Shown here: piece by piece, positions 1 through 6,928 of the stretch | Layout: every line of letters starts with the position of its first letter | Position numbering within the stretch: position 1 is the stretch's first letter | NCBI GenBank assembly: GCA_021156225.1 | Contig: JAJNBN010000127.1 | Coordinates: 1 to 8,195, forward strand | Reading direction: 5' to 3' | DNA: 8,195 bases | DNA from: Verrucomicrobiota bacterium | GTDB lineage: Bacteria; Verrucomicrobiota; Verrucomicrobiia; Limisphaerales; JAEYXS01 | Translations under genes and position numbers: made by a program | Notes under the pieces: generated by a model | What the model was told of the DNA's origin: nothing | Databases searched by the model: none | What the model saw: the letters and a program-made list of their open reading frames with translations, nothing else

Positions 1-1
1 C

Positions 2-607
2 GAGATGGAGATCCCCTTCAACACCACCATCTATCAACAGATGAAGGCCGAGGGCAAACTGGTCGCACCTGTGGCTGATTGGGAAACCAAACGCCGCTGG
101 GTAGATTACGCCTTCAAGGAACTGGAGAAAGTCGGCTACACCGTGGGCAGTGCCTACACCGCCGTGAAGAACAAGAAGACCGCGACCTTCATCTACCGCG
201 ACCGCCTCTGGGCCGGAGCGGACTTGCTCTCCCTCGGCGTGGCCTCCTTCGGCCACATCGGCGGTGTGCATTACCAGAATCACCACGAGTTCAGCACCTA
301 CATCGAGCGCATCAACAAAGGCGAATTGCCCACCTTCCGCGCACTAACGCCGACCGCCGATGAACGCCTCATCCGCGAGTTCATCCTGCAATTCAAACTG
401 GGCCGTAACGAAGCGGGCTATTACCAGAAGAAATTCGGTGTCGATGTCCTTACCCGCTTCGCCGAACCCATCCAGCGTCTGAAAGACTGGGGCTTCCTTA
501 CGCAGCAAGGAGATACACTTCTCCTCAGTCGCGAAGCCCTCCTCCAAGTGGACAAGCTCCTGCACGAGTTCTTCCTGCCGGAACATAACAATGCCCGTTA
601 CGCCTGA
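2..607 (+). CDS. HemN-like radical SAM protein, C-terminal part (5' end outside window)
   Basis: This is the C-terminal ~200 residues of a coproporphyrinogen-III-oxidase-family (HemN/HemW-like) radical SAM protein. The frame is open to the left edge, so the ATG at 5 is probably internal (a Glu codon precedes it), and the CxxxCxxC iron-sulfur motif would lie upstream. Seen here: an MEIPFNTTIY segment, an LGVASFGHIGGVHYQN stretch like the end of the HemN catalytic barrel, then a helical HemN_C-type domain (about residues 115-195) with a winged-helix-like ending. The family includes oxygen-independent coproporphyrinogen oxidases of haem synthesis, but also class C radical SAM methyltransferases and cyclopropanases of natural-product pathways. 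The stop is 5 bp before a chorismate lyase-like gene, with a halogenase-like gene after that, so a specialised-metabolism role is at least as likely as haem synthesis. Family assignment is fairly firm; the reaction is unknown. Confidence 0.8.
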   Translation, partial: EMEIPFNTTIYQQMKAEGKLVAPVADWETKRRWVDYAFKELEKVGYTVGSAYTAVKNKKTATFIYRDRLWAGADLLSLGVASFGHIGGVHYQNHHEFSTYIERINKGELPTFRALTPTADERLIREFILQFKLGRNEAGYYQKKFGVDVLTRFAEPIQRLKDWGFLTQQGDTLLLSREALLQVDKLLHEFFLPEHNNARYA

Positions 608-612
608 GCCTG

Positions 613-1176
613 ATGTTAAGCTCAACCACCAATAACCTGGCGAATACCGCTGCCCAGCCGATCGTTTATCCGCTGGATGATTTCTATTCCCAAGCGGGCC
701 GGCCCTTGCCGCGCATCGAGCCCGTGGATGGCAAAGACGTTCCCGAGCCTTACCAAACTCTGCTCGTTCACCAGAACGACATGACGCCCACGCTGGAAAA
801 ATTTCACGGTTCGAAGATCCATCTGGAAGTCCTCCGCAGCCAGCAGCGCGATGATTTCTATTTCCGCGAAGTCATTTTGCTCACGGAAGAGGGCAAGCCC
901 GTGGAATTCGGCGCCATCAAGATCAGCCTGAACCTCTTCCCCTCCGCCGCACGCGCCCAGATACTCAGCGAGCGCATCCCGCTAGGCACCTTGCTGGCGG
1001 AGTACAAAGTCACCCATACGAGCCGGCCCAAGGCCTTCCTGCGCATCGAATCGGATGACTTCATCAACACCGCTTTCAAAACCACCGGCCGGCATTGGCT
1101 CTATGGTCGTCGCAATACCCTTTGGAATCCTGAACAACGCCCCTTGGCGGAAATCGTTGAAATTCTGCCGTCCTAG
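613..1176 (+). CDS. Chorismate pyruvate-lyase (UbiC-like) family protein
   Basis: A 187-residue protein resembling chorismate lyase, which splits chorismate into 4-hydroxybenzoate and pyruvate in the cytoplasm. The landmarks of E. coli UbiC occur in the same order: R85 in FREV (UbiC LREV, R76), a PLG turn at 123-125 (UbiC PLGRYLF, near L114), YGRR with G165-R167 (UbiC WGRR), and E180 in LAEIVEILP (UbiC LLTELFLP, E155). Length is close to the family norm of about 165-200. Overall similarity is otherwise low, so a related reaction (for example 3-hydroxybenzoate formation) cannot be excluded. The start lies 5 bp after the upstream stop, with no clear ribosome binding site, which suggests translational coupling. 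A halogenase-like gene follows 19 bp downstream, so the product may supply an aromatic unit to a specialised pathway rather than ubiquinone synthesis; no other ubi gene is in view. Confidence 0.75.
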   Translation: MLSSTTNNLANTAAQPIVYPLDDFYSQAGRPLPRIEPVDGKDVPEPYQTLLVHQNDMTPTLEKFHGSKIHLEVLRSQQRDDFYFREVILLTEEGKPVEFGAIKISLNLFPSAARAQILSERIPLGTLLAEYKVTHTSRPKAFLRIESDDFINTAFKTTGRHWLYGRRNTLWNPEQRPLAEIVEILPS

Positions 1177-1195
1177 TCCTTGAGTTTTTTGTTCT

Positions 1196-2479
1196 ATGCC
1201 CATGACCGGAAATAATTATGACGCGCTGATCATTGGTGGTGGTCCCGCGGGTGCTTCCACCGCAGCCATACTTGCCGGATATGGTCATCGTGTCTTGGTG
1301 CTGGAGCGGGAGAAATTCCCCCGTTATCACGTCGGCGAATCACTCATCCCGTTCACCTATCAACCGCTGGAGAGACTGGGCCTTATCCCGCAGATGAAGG
1401 GCTCCGCCTTCCAGAAGAAATACAGCGTCGTGTTCGTGCAGCCGAATGGCAAAGCCAGCCAGCCTTTTTATTTTTTTACCCGTTACGACAAGGAGACCGT
1501 AGCCCAGTCATGGCAGGTGCTGCGCAGTGAATTCGACTTGATGCTGCTCAATCACGCCCGCAGCAAGGGTGCCGAGGTGATCGAGGAAATCACGGTGAAG
1601 GAATTACTGAAAGACGGTGACCGCGTCATCGGTGTTAAAGCCCAGAAAAAAACGGGAGAAACTGTCGAATACTTCGCCCCGATCACGCTGGATGCCACCG
1701 GCAAGGAATCTTTCGCGGCCGTCCGCAACGGCTGGCGTCAGCGCGACCCTTATCTGAACAAAGTCGCCGTCTGGACTTATTATCAGGGCTCCAAGCGCGA
1801 GACGGGAGTCGATGAAGGCCAGACCACCGTCGCCTTCGTTCCAGAGAAAGGCTGGTTCTGGCATATCCCGCAACACAACGACATGGTCAGTGTCGGCATC
1901 GTGGCGGAAGGCAAGTATCTGACTCGGGGCGGCATCAAGGAGCCGAAAGCCATCTTTGACCGTGAAGTGGGCGAAAATCTCTGGATCAAGGACCACCTCT
2001 CCGTGGGGCAACAGGTTGGACCTTACTACGTCACCAGCGAGTACACATTCCATTCCCGTCATTGCGGCAGCGAGGGATTGCTGCTGGTGGGCGACGCTTT
2101 CTGCTTCCTTGATCCTGTGTTCAGCAGCGGCCTGATGCTGGCGCTGAAGAGCGGGGTGATGGCTGGCGATGCCGTACATGAGTGCATTCTGGCCAAGGAT
2201 TTCTCGCCCGTACGCTTCACTGAATACGCCAGCAGTCTGCGTCTTGGCATCGAGAACATGCGCAAGCTGATCTACGCCTTTTACGAGCCCGGCTTCTCTT
2301 TTAAGGAGGTGGTCATGAAACACCCGGAAGTGGCCGGAGACATCACCGACTGCCTCTCGGGGGATGTGAACAAGGACTTGAGCAATCTTTGGAAAGTTAT
2401 CGCCACCTTTGTCCCCATCCCGGAGGCTTTGCTGGTCGGGGCGCCGAAAGAACGGGAAAGGGCCGCTGTCGGTGTCTGA
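1196..2479 (+). CDS. Flavin-dependent halogenase-like FAD oxidoreductase
   Basis: A 427-residue flavoprotein of the tryptophan-halogenase/geranylgeranyl-reductase superfamily. Seen: the FAD dinucleotide-binding motif GGGPAG (G14-G19), an acidic E37 ending the second beta strand, FPRYHVGESLIP at 41-52 as in phenol/pyrrole halogenases, a KK pair at 74-75 where the catalytic lysine of such halogenases usually falls (about 71-79), GWFWHIP at 219-225 (the GWxWxIP signature), the second FAD motif GDAF at 299-302, and FLDPVFSSG at 304-312 (Fx.Px.SxxG signature). Both halogenase signatures are therefore present. Such enzymes use reduced FAD from a partner reductase to make a halogenating species; no reductase is in the window. 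Many uncharacterised relatives share these motifs, so halogenation is inferred. Neither candidate start (1196, or M3 at 1202) has a clear ribosome binding site. It probably forms an operon with the two genes before it. Confidence 0.85.
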   Translation: MPMTGNNYDALIIGGGPAGASTAAILAGYGHRVLVLEREKFPRYHVGESLIPFTYQPLERLGLIPQMKGSAFQKKYSVVFVQPNGKASQPFYFFTRYDKETVAQSWQVLRSEFDLMLLNHARSKGAEVIEEITVKELLKDGDRVIGVKAQKKTGETVEYFAPITLDATGKESFAAVRNGWRQRDPYLNKVAVWTYYQGSKRETGVDEGQTTVAFVPEKGWFWHIPQHNDMVSVGIVAEGKYLTRGGIKEPKAIFDREVGENLWIKDHLSVGQQVGPYYVTSEYTFHSRHCGSEGLLLVGDAFCFLDPVFSSGLMLALKSGVMAGDAVHECILAKDFSPVRFTEYASSLRLGIENMRKLIYAFYEPGFSFKEVVMKHPEVAGDITDCLSGDVNKDLSNLWKVIATFVPIPEALLVGAPKERERAAVGV

Positions 2480-2501
2480 GAATGGGGTTTAACCCTCATT
2501 T
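2480..2501 (+). terminator. Possible hairpin terminator after the halogenase-like gene
   Basis: Directly after the TGA stop at 2477-2479, AATGGGG (2481-2487) pairs with CCTCATT (2494-2500) around the 6-nt loop TTTAAC, giving a 7-bp stem with one G-U pair. Only three T residues follow, so it is a weak intrinsic terminator at best. It fits the boundary between the aromatic operon and the sugar genes. Confidence 0.35.
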
Positions 2502-2526
2502 GGCCGCTGTTTCAAAGCCTGAAAAC

Positions 2527-2541
2527 AAGCTTGCCTAGCTT
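2527..2541 (+). other. Small hairpin in the spacer before the first gmd
   Basis: AAGCT (2527-2531) and AGCTT (2537-2541) form a 5-bp stem with a 5-nt loop, followed by two more T residues. It could add to termination of the upstream transcript or be chance. The rest of the 94-bp spacer 2480-2573 shows no convincing promoter, although a new transcript may start there. Confidence 0.2.
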
Positions 2542-2573
2542 TTGCCCTCTGCGAGATGCTTACGGGTATCTTT

Positions 2574-3590
2574 ATGTCGAAAAAGGCTTTAATCACGGGC
2601 ATCACGGGGCAGGACGGTTCGTATCTTGCCGAGTTGCTGCTTTCCAAGGGTTACGAGGTCCACGGCATTATCCGCCGTGCCAGCACGTTCAACACCGGAC
2701 GGCTCGACCACATCTACTCCGACCCGCACGCCCCAAAACACAAACTTTTTCTGCACTACGGCGATCTTTCTGACGCCAGCGCGCTCTCCCGGCTGATTGC
2801 CAAGATCCAACCGGACGAGGTTTATAACCTCGCCGCCCAGAGCCATGTGCGCGTGAGCTTCGATGCGCCCGAATACACCACGGACATCACCGGCACCGGC
2901 GTCATCCGACTGCTGGAAGCCATCCGTGAAGTGGGCATCAAACCGCGCTTCTACCAAGCCTCCTCCTCCGAGATGTACGGCATGGTGCAGGAAGTGCCGC
3001 AGAAGGAGACCACGCCTTTCTATCCCCGCAGCCCCTATGGTTGCGCCAAGGTCTATGCCTACTGGATCACGGTGAACTACCGCGAATCCTACGGCATGCA
3101 CGCCAGCAACGGCATCCTTTTCAACCACGAGTCTCCGCGCCGCGGTGAGACCTTTGTCACCCGCAAGATCACGCGCGCCGTGGCCCATATCAAAGCCGGT
3201 CTGCAGGACAAGCTCTATTTGGGCAACCTCGAAGCCAAGCGCGACTGGGGTTACGCCAAGGAATACGTGGAAGCCATGTGGCTCATGCTGCAACAGGCGG
3301 AACCGGATGATTACGTCATCGCCACGAACGAGACCCATTCCGTGCAGGAATTCTTGGAAGTCGCCTTCGGCCATGTCGGTCTCGACTGGCGCAAGCACGT
3401 GGAGATCGATCCGCGCTACTATCGCCCAGCCGAAGTGGACCTGCTTATTGGTGACTCCAGCAAAGCGAAGAAGAAGCTGGGTTGGGCACCGAAGACCACC
3501 TTTGCAGAACTCGCCCGTCTGATGACGGAATCCGATGTGAAAGCATTGGAAGACCAGTTGGCCGGCCGCGTGCGGAAGAACGAAGAATAA
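2574..3590 (+). CDS. gmd: GDP-mannose 4,6-dehydratase
   Basis: Converts GDP-D-mannose to GDP-4-keto-6-deoxy-D-mannose, the branch point to GDP-fucose, GDP-rhamnose, perosamine and related sugars, in the cytoplasm. It is an extended short-chain dehydrogenase: NADP-binding GITGQDGSYL near the N-terminus, catalytic S131-S132-E133 (ASSSEMYG; Ser where E. coli GMD has Thr), Y155 and K159 in YGCAK, the nucleotide-sugar-binding stretch NHESPRRGETFVTRKI, and a C-terminal RPAE loop followed by KKKLGW. At 338 residues it is full length for the family. An ATG at 2556 would add six residues (MLTGIF), but family proteins begin just before KALITG, so 2574 is preferred; neither start has a good ribosome binding site. 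A diverged paralog starts 4 bp downstream. No GDP-fucose synthase or other sugar-processing gene is adjacent, so the final sugar cannot be read from this window. Confidence 0.95.
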   Translation: MSKKALITGITGQDGSYLAELLLSKGYEVHGIIRRASTFNTGRLDHIYSDPHAPKHKLFLHYGDLSDASALSRLIAKIQPDEVYNLAAQSHVRVSFDAPEYTTDITGTGVIRLLEAIREVGIKPRFYQASSSEMYGMVQEVPQKETTPFYPRSPYGCAKVYAYWITVNYRESYGMHASNGILFNHESPRRGETFVTRKITRAVAHIKAGLQDKLYLGNLEAKRDWGYAKEYVEAMWLMLQQAEPDDYVIATNETHSVQEFLEVAFGHVGLDWRKHVEIDPRYYRPAEVDLLIGDSSKAKKKLGWAPKTTFAELARLMTESDVKALEDQLAGRVRKNEE

Positions 3591-3594
3591 TCCG

Positions 3595-4452
3595 ATGCCC
3601 AAGGCGCTCATCACCGGCATCACCGGTCAGGACGGTTCCTATCTCACGGAACTGCTGCTGGAGAAAGGTTATGAAGTGCATGGTGTCGTGCGCCGCACCA
3701 GCAGTCTGGACCGTTCGCGCTTGAAGCATCTTCACGGCGACACCTCGGTTTACAATCAGCGCCTATTCCTGCACTACGCCGATCTGGATGACCCCACGAC
3801 CTTGCGTCGCGTCCTGGTGAAAGTGGCTCCCGATGAGATCTATCATCTCGCCGGTCAAAGCCACGTTGGTCTCAGCTTCGAGATCCCCGAATCCACGTGC
3901 GATTCCACGGCCATGGGCACCTTGCGCCTGCTGGAGATCGTGCGGGATTTGCCGAAGCTACCGCGCCTCTTTCACGCATCCACCAGCGAGATCTTCGGTC
4001 GTCCCGCAGCGGCCCCTCAGGACGAGAATACGCCACGAAATCCGGTGAACCCCTACGGTTGCGCCAAGGCGTTTGCTACCCAGATGGTCAGCATCTACCG
4101 GCAGAACTACGGGCTCTTTGCCTGCAACGGCATCATGTACAATCACGAATCTCCCCGGCGTGGCGAGAACTTCGTGACGCGCAAGATCTGCCGTGCTGCC
4201 GCTGCCATCAAGTTGGGCCTGCAAAAGGAACTCGTACTGGGGGACACCTCAGCGCAGCGCGATTGGGGTTATGCCGGGGATTACGTGAACGCCATGTGGC
4301 TCTCGCTCCGGCACAAGGAAGCGGACGATTATATCTTCGCCACCGGCATCTTGCACAGCGTGAGTGACGTTGTGACGTTGGCCTTCGCCGCGGCCGGTCT
4401 TTCCCATGCAGACCACGTTAAGCAAGACGCCCGTCTGATGCGCAAAACCTAA
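3595..4452 (+). CDS. GDP-mannose 4,6-dehydratase paralog, cut short by an in-frame stop
   Basis: A second GMD-type short-chain dehydrogenase, 285 residues before a TAA at 4450-4452. NADP-binding GITGQDGSYL is at 8-17, catalytic T130-S131-E132 (ASTSEIFG), Y154 and K158 in YGCAK, and the sugar-nucleotide-binding NHESPRRGENFVTRKI stretch is intact. The family normally runs to 320-345 residues. The missing part lies in the same frame after the stop (see 4453-4584), and the stop falls exactly where the Glu of the RPAE loop of the upstream paralog would align. That loop is thought to contact the GDP part of the substrate, so the short product is probably impaired, although all catalytic residues remain. 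The gene begins 4 bp after gmd and is presumably co-transcribed with it. It belongs to a different GMD subgroup (Thr rather than Ser at the catalytic position), so it is not a recent duplicate. A sequencing error at the stop would restore a 329-residue enzyme. Confidence 0.85.
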   Translation: MPKALITGITGQDGSYLTELLLEKGYEVHGVVRRTSSLDRSRLKHLHGDTSVYNQRLFLHYADLDDPTTLRRVLVKVAPDEIYHLAGQSHVGLSFEIPESTCDSTAMGTLRLLEIVRDLPKLPRLFHASTSEIFGRPAAAPQDENTPRNPVNPYGCAKAFATQMVSIYRQNYGLFACNGIMYNHESPRRGENFVTRKICRAAAAIKLGLQKELVLGDTSAQRDWGYAGDYVNAMWLSLRHKEADDYIFATGILHSVSDVVTLAFAAAGLSHADHVKQDARLMRKT

Positions 4453-4584
4453 TCGGTGAACCTGCAAGTCTATCCGGCAAAAGCCGAAACGGTCCTCGGC
4501 TGGAAACGCACGATGAATTTTGAAGAACTGATCCGCGCGATGACCTTGGCGGAGATGGAAGAGTTGAAAGCCGCCAAAGATTAA
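4453..4584 (+). pseudogene. Detached C-terminal end of the second GDP-mannose dehydratase
   Basis: The frame of the preceding gene continues past the TAA for 43 sense codons and a second TAA (4582-4584). The peptide contains VNLQVYPAKAETVLGW, which aligns without gaps to the gmd segment ending KAKKKLGW, then NFEELIRAMTLAEMEEL, matching the C-terminal helices of the family. No ribosome binding site or ATG lies at its beginning, so it is unlikely to be expressed alone. It is the lost tail of the paralog, separated by one nonsense codon rather than by a frameshift. Confidence 0.8.
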
Positions 4585-4607
4585 GTTGTCCGGCAGGGGC
4601 ACCCCGG

Positions 4608-6800
4608 TCACTTCCAGTCAAGAATCCCCAAGATGTTGTAGTAATCATCCGACCACACGGGTTGGCTCGGTTCCGGCACCAGCGGCATCCAGAATGGATT
4701 GCCCGCAAACGGTTTCAAAAGTACAGGATCAGCCGTCAAGACAGCCCAATGTGAAGAATACCGGCCATAACGCAGCGTGTCGTCGGCGCTTACGATTTCG
4801 TTGGCGCTGAAACCATTGAGCTGAAGTTCCTGCGCGATGTTGCCCAACACCGGACGGAAGTTCAGCAGGCGGCTGGAGATGTTGTAGAGAATCATCCCGC
4901 CCGGCGCGAGCTTCGCCTTGATCTCCTGCAAGGCTTCCTTGGTGATCAAATGCAGCGGCGGCACATCTGAGCTGAAGGCATCACAGACGATGAGGTCGAA
5001 ATGATGATCGGGTTCATTGCGCAGCAGCAGGCGCGCATCCCCGATCTTGTGCTCCACTTTTTTCGCGCCACATCGTTCCAGATAAGTGAAATAATTCGTG
5101 TTTGAGGCAATGTCCAAAACTGCCGGATCAATCTCATAAAAGGTCCATTCCTCATTGTCCTTTGCGTAAACCGCCAGTGCGCCCGCGCCAAGTCCGATGA
5201 CCGCCACCCGGTTCACCGTCTTGTGCTTCTCATAAAAACTCATGAAGGCGCCGATGGAGCCTTGTGGGTGGTAATAGGAGAGCGGTATGTCCTGCAGTTT
5301 GGGGTCCACGAACTGGATGCCATGCACGGTGGTGCCGTGGTAGAAGCGATGGATGCGGCCTTCTGGATCCATGGTCACGCGGAGCGCGCCGAAGAAATTT
5401 CGCTCTGCGTGCAAGGTCTGGCCGTGGATCGCGGTATAGAATGAAGCTCCCCATAGCACGGCGAACAAGGTCAGGCCAAATACTAGGGGACGGCGTGACA
5501 GAAAGAACGCCACCACCAGCGGAATACCGAAGATGAGGAACATCGCCAGTTGATGCGACTGCTGGGAAAGGGCAGGGAGAAACTTGGCCGAGAGGGCGGT
5601 CAAGACGCCGATGACCACCGGCCAGACCAATTGCTGCGAAAGTTTTTTCTCCGGTTGTTTCCCTTCCGGTGGCGGTGCAACGAGACAGGCCACGGCGATG
5701 GCCAGCGGATATTCGATCACGGACTTGAAGACTAGCGGAGCGACGAGTGTATTGAGCAACCCCCCCAGCACACCGCCGATGGACATGCAGAGGTAATACT
5801 CGGTCAAATGTTCCGGGGCCGGCCGCAGGGAGGCGAGCTTGCCGTGGAGAGCCAAGGTGAGCAGAAAGAAAATCCCCAGATGCAAGGGCACCAGCAAGCC
5901 AGCCGGATGCTTGATCTCGCCCAGCAGCAGGAACAGGACGGTGACGGCAGCGATGGGCAGGGCCCGGGCCGCCATGGGTGTGAGCCGCTCGCCCCATTTG
6001 GCAAAAACCAAAATGAACGTCAGCAGATAGAGCGCGAGGGGCAGCGTCCAGAGCAGGGGCACGCTGGCGATGTCTGTGGTGAGATACGTCGTCAGCCCGA
6101 GCATTAGGCTGGAGGGGACCAGCGCCAGCAATATCCAGACGCCGCGTTGCGACCACTTGGGTTTCGGCGAGAGGGCAGGGCTGGCGACCACTGTCTCCGG
6201 CGTCGCTGAAGTATTCCGCCAGGTCAGCACCGCCACCCCGGCAAAACACAGCACCAACAGTCCATAGCCGATGCTCCAGGCCGAGGTTTGCTGGGACAGC
6301 CGCATCATCGGTTCCGCGAGCAGAGGATAGCCCAACAAGGCCAGAAAACTGCCCGCATTGCTCGCCGCATAAAGAAAATAGGGGTCTTTAGCCGCCGGGT
6401 GGCCCGAGCGGCTGAACCAGCTCTGTAACAGCGGGGCTGAGGCGGAGATCACCAGAAAAGGGATGCCCACCAGCCCGAATAGCGTGCTCACCAGCCAAAC
6501 GAGCGGTGTCTTGCCCCCGGGGTCCACATCCTGTCCCAAAGCCATGGGCAGGCATAACAGCCCGACGAACAGGAAACTGAGATGGATGAGCGTTTGGCGG
6601 CGGAGGGAGCCCCGGGAGGTAAGCCAGTGGGCGTAGCCGTAGCCCCCCAGCAACAACGCTTGGAAGAAAACCATGCAGGTGTTCCACACCATGGGTGCGC
6701 CCCCCAGCAGCGGCAACAGCAGCTTGGCCACCAGAGGTTGCACCGCAAAGAGCAACAGGGCGCTCAAGAGCAGGGTCAGGGCAAAAGCAGGCAACAACAT
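4608..6800 (-). CDS. Multi-spanning membrane protein fused to spermidine-synthase-like domain
   Basis: A 730-residue two-part protein of the type annotated as fused MFS/spermidine synthase. Residues 1 to about 470 contain roughly 14 hydrophobic helices, with no separate signal peptide apparent. The C-terminal third is a Rossmann-fold domain like spermidine synthase: AVIGLGAGAL with G536-L-G-A-G540 as nucleotide loop, YEIDP with E556 and D558, GDAR at 587-590, and DAFSSDVPPLHL beginning at D607. True spermidine synthases have a tighter Asp-x-x-Asp-Pro motif and a Tyr-His pair on the opposite side; neither is seen here in canonical form, so polyamine synthesis is doubtful and the substrate is unknown. 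The start at 6798-6800 is supported by GGAAA (6805-6809 on the complement) a few bases upstream. It is convergent with the dehydratase pair (23-bp gap) and divergent from the radical SAM gene. Nothing nearby concerns polyamines. Confidence 0.85.
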   Translation of the reverse strand: MLLPAFALTLLLSALLLFAVQPLVAKLLLPLLGGAPMVWNTCMVFFQALLLGGYGYAHWLTSRGSLRRQTLIHLSFLFVGLLCLPMALGQDVDPGGKTPLVWLVSTLFGLVGIPFLVISASAPLLQSWFSRSGHPAAKDPYFLYAASNAGSFLALLGYPLLAEPMMRLSQQTSAWSIGYGLLVLCFAGVAVLTWRNTSATPETVVASPALSPKPKWSQRGVWILLALVPSSLMLGLTTYLTTDIASVPLLWTLPLALYLLTFILVFAKWGERLTPMAARALPIAAVTVLFLLLGEIKHPAGLLVPLHLGIFFLLTLALHGKLASLRPAPEHLTEYYLCMSIGGVLGGLLNTLVAPLVFKSVIEYPLAIAVACLVAPPPEGKQPEKKLSQQLVWPVVIGVLTALSAKFLPALSQQSHQLAMFLIFGIPLVVAFFLSRRPLVFGLTLFAVLWGASFYTAIHGQTLHAERNFFGALRVTMDPEGRIHRFYHGTTVHGIQFVDPKLQDIPLSYYHPQGSIGAFMSFYEKHKTVNRVAVIGLGAGALAVYAKDNEEWTFYEIDPAVLDIASNTNYFTYLERCGAKKVEHKIGDARLLLRNEPDHHFDLIVCDAFSSDVPPLHLITKEALQEIKAKLAPGGMILYNISSRLLNFRPVLGNIAQELQLNGFSANEIVSADDTLRYGRYSSHWAVLTADPVLLKPFAGNPFWMPLVPEPSQPVWSDDYYNILGILDWK

Positions 6801-6928
6801 GTGATTTCCAGCATGTGCGAGAAGCAGGTTCCATGCAAGGCAGCATCAAAATAGGACCAGACTATACCAAGGCGGGTGTGGAAGCATGACCAACGAAAAC
6901 GCTAGATTGCTCCCATCAGAACCAATAC
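6801..6928. promoter_or_regulatory. Divergent intergenic spacer with presumed promoters
   Basis: These 128 bp separate the starts of the divergent membrane-protein and radical SAM genes, so promoters for both are expected here. AT-rich patches occur at 6847-6853 and 6861-6868 (one strand reads TATACC, the other TATAGT), but no well-spaced -35/-10 pair was found on either strand. CATGTG occurs twice (6798-6803 and 6812-6817). No operator, riboswitch or convincing gene was recognised. Confidence 0.35.

Noticed and set aside
1465..1477. T-rich tract (T5-A-T7) in the halogenase-like gene as a possible slippage or frameshift site
   Set aside because: The frame is intact across it, encoding Phe-Tyr-Phe-Phe, and downstream motifs stay in the same frame, so there is no sign of programmed slippage.
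1604..2323. 239-codon open frame on the - strand opposite the halogenase-like gene
   Set aside because: Antisense shadow; no recognisable motif, and the + strand gene has strong signatures over the same bases.
2589..3623. Long open frame (344 codons) on the - strand opposite gmd
   Set aside because: It is exactly antisense to a clearly recognised enzyme, has no recognisable domain and has the His/Val/Gly-rich composition expected from the reverse of GC-rich codons.
4585..4607. Possible two-way terminator between the convergent genes (GGGGCACCCC and flanking CCGG repeats)
   Set aside because: The GGGG/CCCC pairing leaves only a 2-nt loop, the alternative CCGG stem is 4 bp, and no T-tract follows on either strand.
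5230..6249. 339-codon open frame on the - strand in another frame of the fused membrane protein
   Set aside because: Arg/Ala/Pro-rich shadow frame, while the overlapping frame encodes clear membrane helices and a Rossmann motif.
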